From Cytobacillus citreus (GTDB taxonomy: Bacteria; Bacillota; Bacilli; Bacillales; Cytobacillaceae), in NCBI RefSeq assembly GCF_018343665.1, contig NZ_JAGYPM010000004.1, forward strand, positions 584,381 to 648,380: a stretch of 64,000 bases of DNA. The letters are read 5' to 3'. The position numbers and the translations under genes were made by a program. The notes below the pieces were generated by a model, which was given only the letters and a program-made list of their open reading frames with translations, did not search any database and had not been told where the DNA came from. Every line of letters begins with the position of its first letter. Position 1 is the stretch's first letter. Below are positions 61,459 to 64,000 of this stretch, one piece after another.

Positions 61459-61520
61459 TAGCCTGGATGGGGTCTAAATGCTGAAAGAAATTAGCAAAAG
61501 GTTGCATCCAGGCTATTATT
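61459..61520 (+). promoter_or_regulatory. Long hairpin between UAS and sigma-54 promoter
   Basis: TAGCCTGGATG (61459-61469) and CATCCAGGCTA (61505-61515) are perfect inverted repeats flanking CTGAAAG...TTAGCA, then TTATTTTTG. The first module keeps the same elements (54569-54630) with one bulge. It could terminate incoming transcripts or bend DNA for the activator. Confidence 0.55.
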
Positions 61521-61528
61521 TTTGAGAA

Positions 61529-61546
61529 TTGGCACAAAATTTGCAT
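61529..61546 (+). promoter_or_regulatory. Sigma-54 (-24/-12) promoter, second module
   Basis: TTGGCACAAAATTTGCAT carries TGGCAC and TTGCA with the correct 12-bp GG-to-GC distance, nearly identical to the promoter at 54635. It should drive the mini-ORF, thiolase and acyl-CoA dehydrogenase. Confidence 0.9.
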
Positions 61547-61601
61547 TTATTTGAAAGTGATTGATGGAGAGTTCTGACATTATCCAAGGAGGTAATGAAC
61601 C

Positions 61602-61703
61602 ATGCGACCATGGTATAACCATTACCCTGCAGGTGTTTCTACGGAAAAAGATTTTCCTGATCAGAAAACAGAAATAGATAGAGTACAAAAACTAATGAGG
61701 TGA
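61602..61703 (+). CDS. 33-codon ORF between the sigma-54 promoter and thiolase
   Basis: It has AAGGAGG 9 bp upstream of ATG and a clean stop 5 bp before the thiolase start. The peptide begins MRPWYNHYPAGVSTEKDFPD, which resembles the N-terminus of long-chain acyl-CoA ligases (MxPW…YPxxVxxxIDxP), suggesting the residue of a lost fadD. It might also be a leader peptide. Confidence 0.5.
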   Translation: MRPWYNHYPAGVSTEKDFPDQKTEIDRVQKLMR

Positions 61704-61708
61704 AGTAA

Positions 61709-62893
61709 ATGAAGGATGAAATTGTGATTGTATCAGCGGTCAGGACAGCCATTGGGAAATTTGGAGGAACGCTTAAGGACATCGATTCCGGGAAGTTAGG
61801 AGCTATGGTCATTCGCGAGGCGATTCAGCGTGCAGGTATTTCACCGGAGTGCGTTGATGAGGTCATCATGGGTGAGGTACGGCAATCGACCCAATCCTCC
61901 AATATGGCTAGAGTTGCTGCGATGCGCGCAGGAGTACCTGAGACCGCTTCGGCGTTCACGGTAAATCGTCTATGTGCATCCGGCATGCAGGCCATCGGTT
62001 CGGCTGTACAGCAGATTGCATTCGGACAGGCGGATGTAGTGATTGCAGGAGGGGCTGAAAGCCTTAGCTTATCTCCCATTTATCTCAGGAATTCCCGATT
62101 TGGCGAGGGGGCTCCCATTTTGGTCGATTCTAACTTGGAAAACGGGCAGCAGCCGATCGAAATCTATGGCCCTCACCTCGGTATGGGTATGACGGCGGAA
62201 AACGTTGCGGAACGGTTTGGAATTTCCCGTGAAGAGCAGGATGCTTTTGCATTAAAGAGCCAGCAGCGGGCTGCTGAAGCCATCAAGGATGGAAAGTTTA
62301 AAGATGAAATCGTGCCCGTGGAGGTTAGACAGAAGAAAAATACCATTCTATTTGAGACGGATGAATTTCCTCGCCATACTTCGTTGGAACAATTGGCCGC
62401 TCTGAAACCAGTTTTTAAGAAAGACGGATCTGTAACCGCTGGAAATGCGTGCGGAAGAAACGACGGTGCGGCGGCACTGGTAATCATGTCTAGAGCAAAG
62501 GCAGAAGAGTTGGGCGTGAAGCCAATGGCCAAAATTGTGGACTGGGCTACAGCTGGCGTATCTCCCGAGGTGATGGGAATCGGGCCGATTCCAGCTGTGA
62601 AGAAGTTGCTGACCAGAACAGGAAGCATATTGTCCGATTACGGCCTAGTGGAGCTGAATGAAGCATTCGCTGCCCAAGCTCTTGCTGTCATTCGGGAATT
62701 GGGCTTAGATACCGATAAGTTGAATGTCAACGGGGGAGCCATAGCTCTTGGTCATCCGCTCGGGGCCACTGGAGCAAGAATTGTTACTACACTGCTTTAT
62801 GAAATGAAGCGTCGTAATGAACAACTGGGTTTAGCTACTCTATGTGTAGGTGGCGGACAGGGTATGGCGATTGCCATTGAGTTAATTAAATAG
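61709..62893 (+). CDS. Acetyl-CoA acetyltransferase/3-ketoacyl-CoA thiolase
   Basis: 394 residues, typical thiolase length. Active-site Cys in [20 protein letters not shown] (about 88), His in [18 protein letters not shown] (about 350) and the nucleophile-activating Cys in [14 protein letters not shown] (about 380). It cleaves 3-ketoacyl-CoA to acetyl-CoA or condenses two acetyl-CoA. First intact gene after the second sigma-54 promoter, followed by an acyl-CoA dehydrogenase, so it completes the beta-oxidation set of this regulon. Confidence 0.93.
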   Translation: MKDEIVIVSAVRTAIGKFGGTLKDIDSGKLGAMVIREAIQRAGISPECVDEVIMGEVRQSTQSSNMARVAAMRAGVPETASAFTVNRLCASGMQAIGSAVQQIAFGQADVVIAGGAESLSLSPIYLRNSRFGEGAPILVDSNLENGQQPIEIYGPHLGMGMTAENVAERFGISREEQDAFALKSQQRAAEAIKDGKFKDEIVPVEVRQKKNTILFETDEFPRHTSLEQLAALKPVFKKDGSVTAGNACGRNDGAAALVIMSRAKAEELGVKPMAKIVDWATAGVSPEVMGIGPIPAVKKLLTRTGSILSDYGLVELNEAFAAQALAVIRELGLDTDKLNVNGGAIALGHPLGATGARIVTTLLYEMKRRNEQLGLATLCVGGGQGMAIAIELIK

Positions 62894-62998
62894 GGTAATT
62901 GAGAGCTTTTCGATCCAATAGTGAAATGTCTGTTATAAATCTCGAGTGGAGAGAAACTGGAAAATATAAGTGTATAACGATTGTGGAGGAGATTCAGC

Positions 62999-64000
62999 AT
63001 GGATTTTCATTTAACGGAAGAACTGCATCAGATTCGCACCATGGTAAGAAATTTTGTCGAGTACGAGGTAGAGCCCTATGCCCAGCAAATTGAAGAAGAA
63101 GATAGAATTCCGGATCATTTAGTAGAAAAGTCCAAAGAGTTAGGATTGTTTGGAATCAGCATCCCAGAAGAATACGGCGGAATTGGTCTTTCCATGATGG
63201 AAAAGGTGGTCATGTTGGAGCAGCTGGGGCGTACGCATAACGGGTTCGTAACCTTAATCAATGCACATACGGGGATCGGTAGTATGGGGCTGGTCAGGTT
63301 GGGATCAGAAGAGTTAAAGAGGAAGTATCTTCCTGATATGGCAGCAGGCAGAAAACTAGGAGCTTTTGCTCTATCTGAGCCGGGGGCAGGATCGGATGCG
63401 ACCAATCTTTCTACGAAAGCAGAAAAAAAAGGAGATAAGTGGATTTTAAATGGGATGAAGCACTTTATCACGAATGGCCCGATTGCCGATGTTTATACCG
63501 TTTTTGCCATAACCGACAAGACAAAGGGTGCAAAAGGCATCACCGCTTTTTTGGTAGAACGTAATTTCCCTGGCCTGGTCGTAGGCAAAAACGATAAAAA
63601 AATGGGTTTGAGGGGTTCCTATACTTCTCAAATCATTTTCGAAGACTGTGAGGTTCCTGATGAAAATGTTATTGGGGAAGTAGGCATGGGATATTCCTCT
63701 GCGCTTCGTATTTTGAGTGAAGGTCGTGTTGGACTCGCGGCTCGGTCTGTCGGCTCATGCGACAAGTTAATTGAAATGTCAGCACGCTATGCCAAAGAAC
63801 GCGTTCAATTCGGGCACTCGATTGCAAAAAATCAAGGCGTGCAATGGATGCTGGCGGAAATGGCAACGGAAACTGAGGCGGCTAGAGGACTTGCTTATCG
63901 TGCTGCTTGGTTGATTGATGAAGGTAAAAAGGCGATTAAGGAATCATCTATGGCTAAGCTATTCGCTACAGAAGTGTATAACAAAGTTGCGGACAATGCC
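62999..64000 (+). CDS. Acyl-CoA dehydrogenase (partial, runs off the window)
   Basis: 334 codons of an open frame reach the window end without a stop. MDFHLTEELHQIRTMVRNFV, AFALSEPGAGSDATNLSTKA, GLRGSYTSQIIFEDCEVPDE and HSIAKNQGVQWMLAEMATET are the usual acyl-CoA dehydrogenase blocks, so about 45 residues with the catalytic Glu are missing beyond the edge. Closest in-window relative is the enzyme at 55576-56724. GAGGAG (62984-62990) precedes ATG. Co-transcribed with thiolase. Confidence 0.92.
   Translation, partial: MDFHLTEELHQIRTMVRNFVEYEVEPYAQQIEEEDRIPDHLVEKSKELGLFGISIPEEYGGIGLSMMEKVVMLEQLGRTHNGFVTLINAHTGIGSMGLVRLGSEELKRKYLPDMAAGRKLGAFALSEPGAGSDATNLSTKAEKKGDKWILNGMKHFITNGPIADVYTVFAITDKTKGAKGITAFLVERNFPGLVVGKNDKKMGLRGSYTSQIIFEDCEVPDENVIGEVGMGYSSALRILSEGRVGLAARSVGSCDKLIEMSARYAKERVQFGHSIAKNQGVQWMLAEMATETEAARGLAYRAAWLIDEGKKAIKESSMAKLFATEVYNKVADNA

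Noticed and set aside
1-64000. CRISPR arrays, tRNA or rRNA genes, phage modules
   Set aside because: No regularly spaced repeat array, no tRNA cloverleaf or rRNA sequence and no phage structural genes were seen; the repeats present are dispersed single hairpins.

Overview
The window looks like a chromosomal segment of a low-GC, Gram-positive, spore-former-type Bacillaceae (Bacillus, Neobacillus or Mesobacillus-like). The signs are AT-rich sequence, strong GGAGG ribosome binding sites, frequent TTG and GTG starts, Bacillus-type catabolic clusters, and a sigma-54 (SigL) activator controlling acyl-CoA degradation genes. There is no rRNA, tRNA, CRISPR array or phage. Accessory catabolic modules alternate with a landscape of dispersed hairpin repeats and decaying gene fragments.

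Layout. 0.2-3.6 kb: a voltage-gated-type K+ channel and an unusual 789-residue protein with a prenyl synthase domain at its C-terminus. 3.9-9.1 kb: a catabolic cluster (M24-fold hydrolase lacking several metal ligands, Na+/solute symporter, Zn amidohydrolase, divergent LysR regulator). 9.9-13.7 kb: a lone SF1 helicase fused to a Vsr/DUF559-like nuclease. 14.0-20.7 kb: an RraA-like aldolase, GntR regulator, tripartite tricarboxylate transporter (TctC-TctB-TctA), ketodeoxygluconate-type kinase and KDPG aldolase, probably for uptake and breakdown of a sugar acid. 20.9-22.6 kb: two copies of one IS3-family element inserted in opposite orientation in the two arms of a hairpin repeat. 23.7-26.2 kb: a secreted LamG/metallophosphoesterase that looks horizontally acquired, with a decayed C-terminal extension. 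27-31.3 kb: an Excalibur-domain protein, a nuclease-helicase (DUF2075) and remnants. 31.6-40.4 kb: carboxylesterase, SEC-C protein, cardiolipin synthase, a TetR/membrane-MBL pair and an SDR. 40.4-48 kb: a degraded zone with fragments of YciI, HEAT, Dus, glutamate-synthase-like and GNAT genes, which also holds an aminotransferase, symporter, frameshifted arginase and LysR cluster. 48-52 kb: small housekeeping or stress genes. 52.8-64 kb: a sigma-54 activator and an acyl-CoA degradation regulon.

How the genes work together. The clearest regulon is at the right end. The PAS-AAA+-Fis activator (52805-54478) lies just upstream of a -24/-12 promoter (54636-54651) that precedes 3-hydroxyacyl-CoA dehydrogenase and acyl-CoA dehydrogenase. 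A second almost identical regulatory module (three ATTCAAAAATAA-type sites, a hairpin and a -24/-12 promoter) precedes thiolase and another acyl-CoA dehydrogenase at 61.4-64 kb. Between them lie an SDR, an acyl-CoA dehydrogenase, an APH-fold kinase and a ComB-like phosphatase.

Three families of short inverted-repeat elements (called A, B and C here) recur across the window. Family A and B copies sit exactly where unrelated truncated genes meet, which suggests that recombination between copies has reshaped this chromosome. The most distinctive single structure is the pair of IS insertions at the symmetrical CTG/CAG positions of a family A hairpin.
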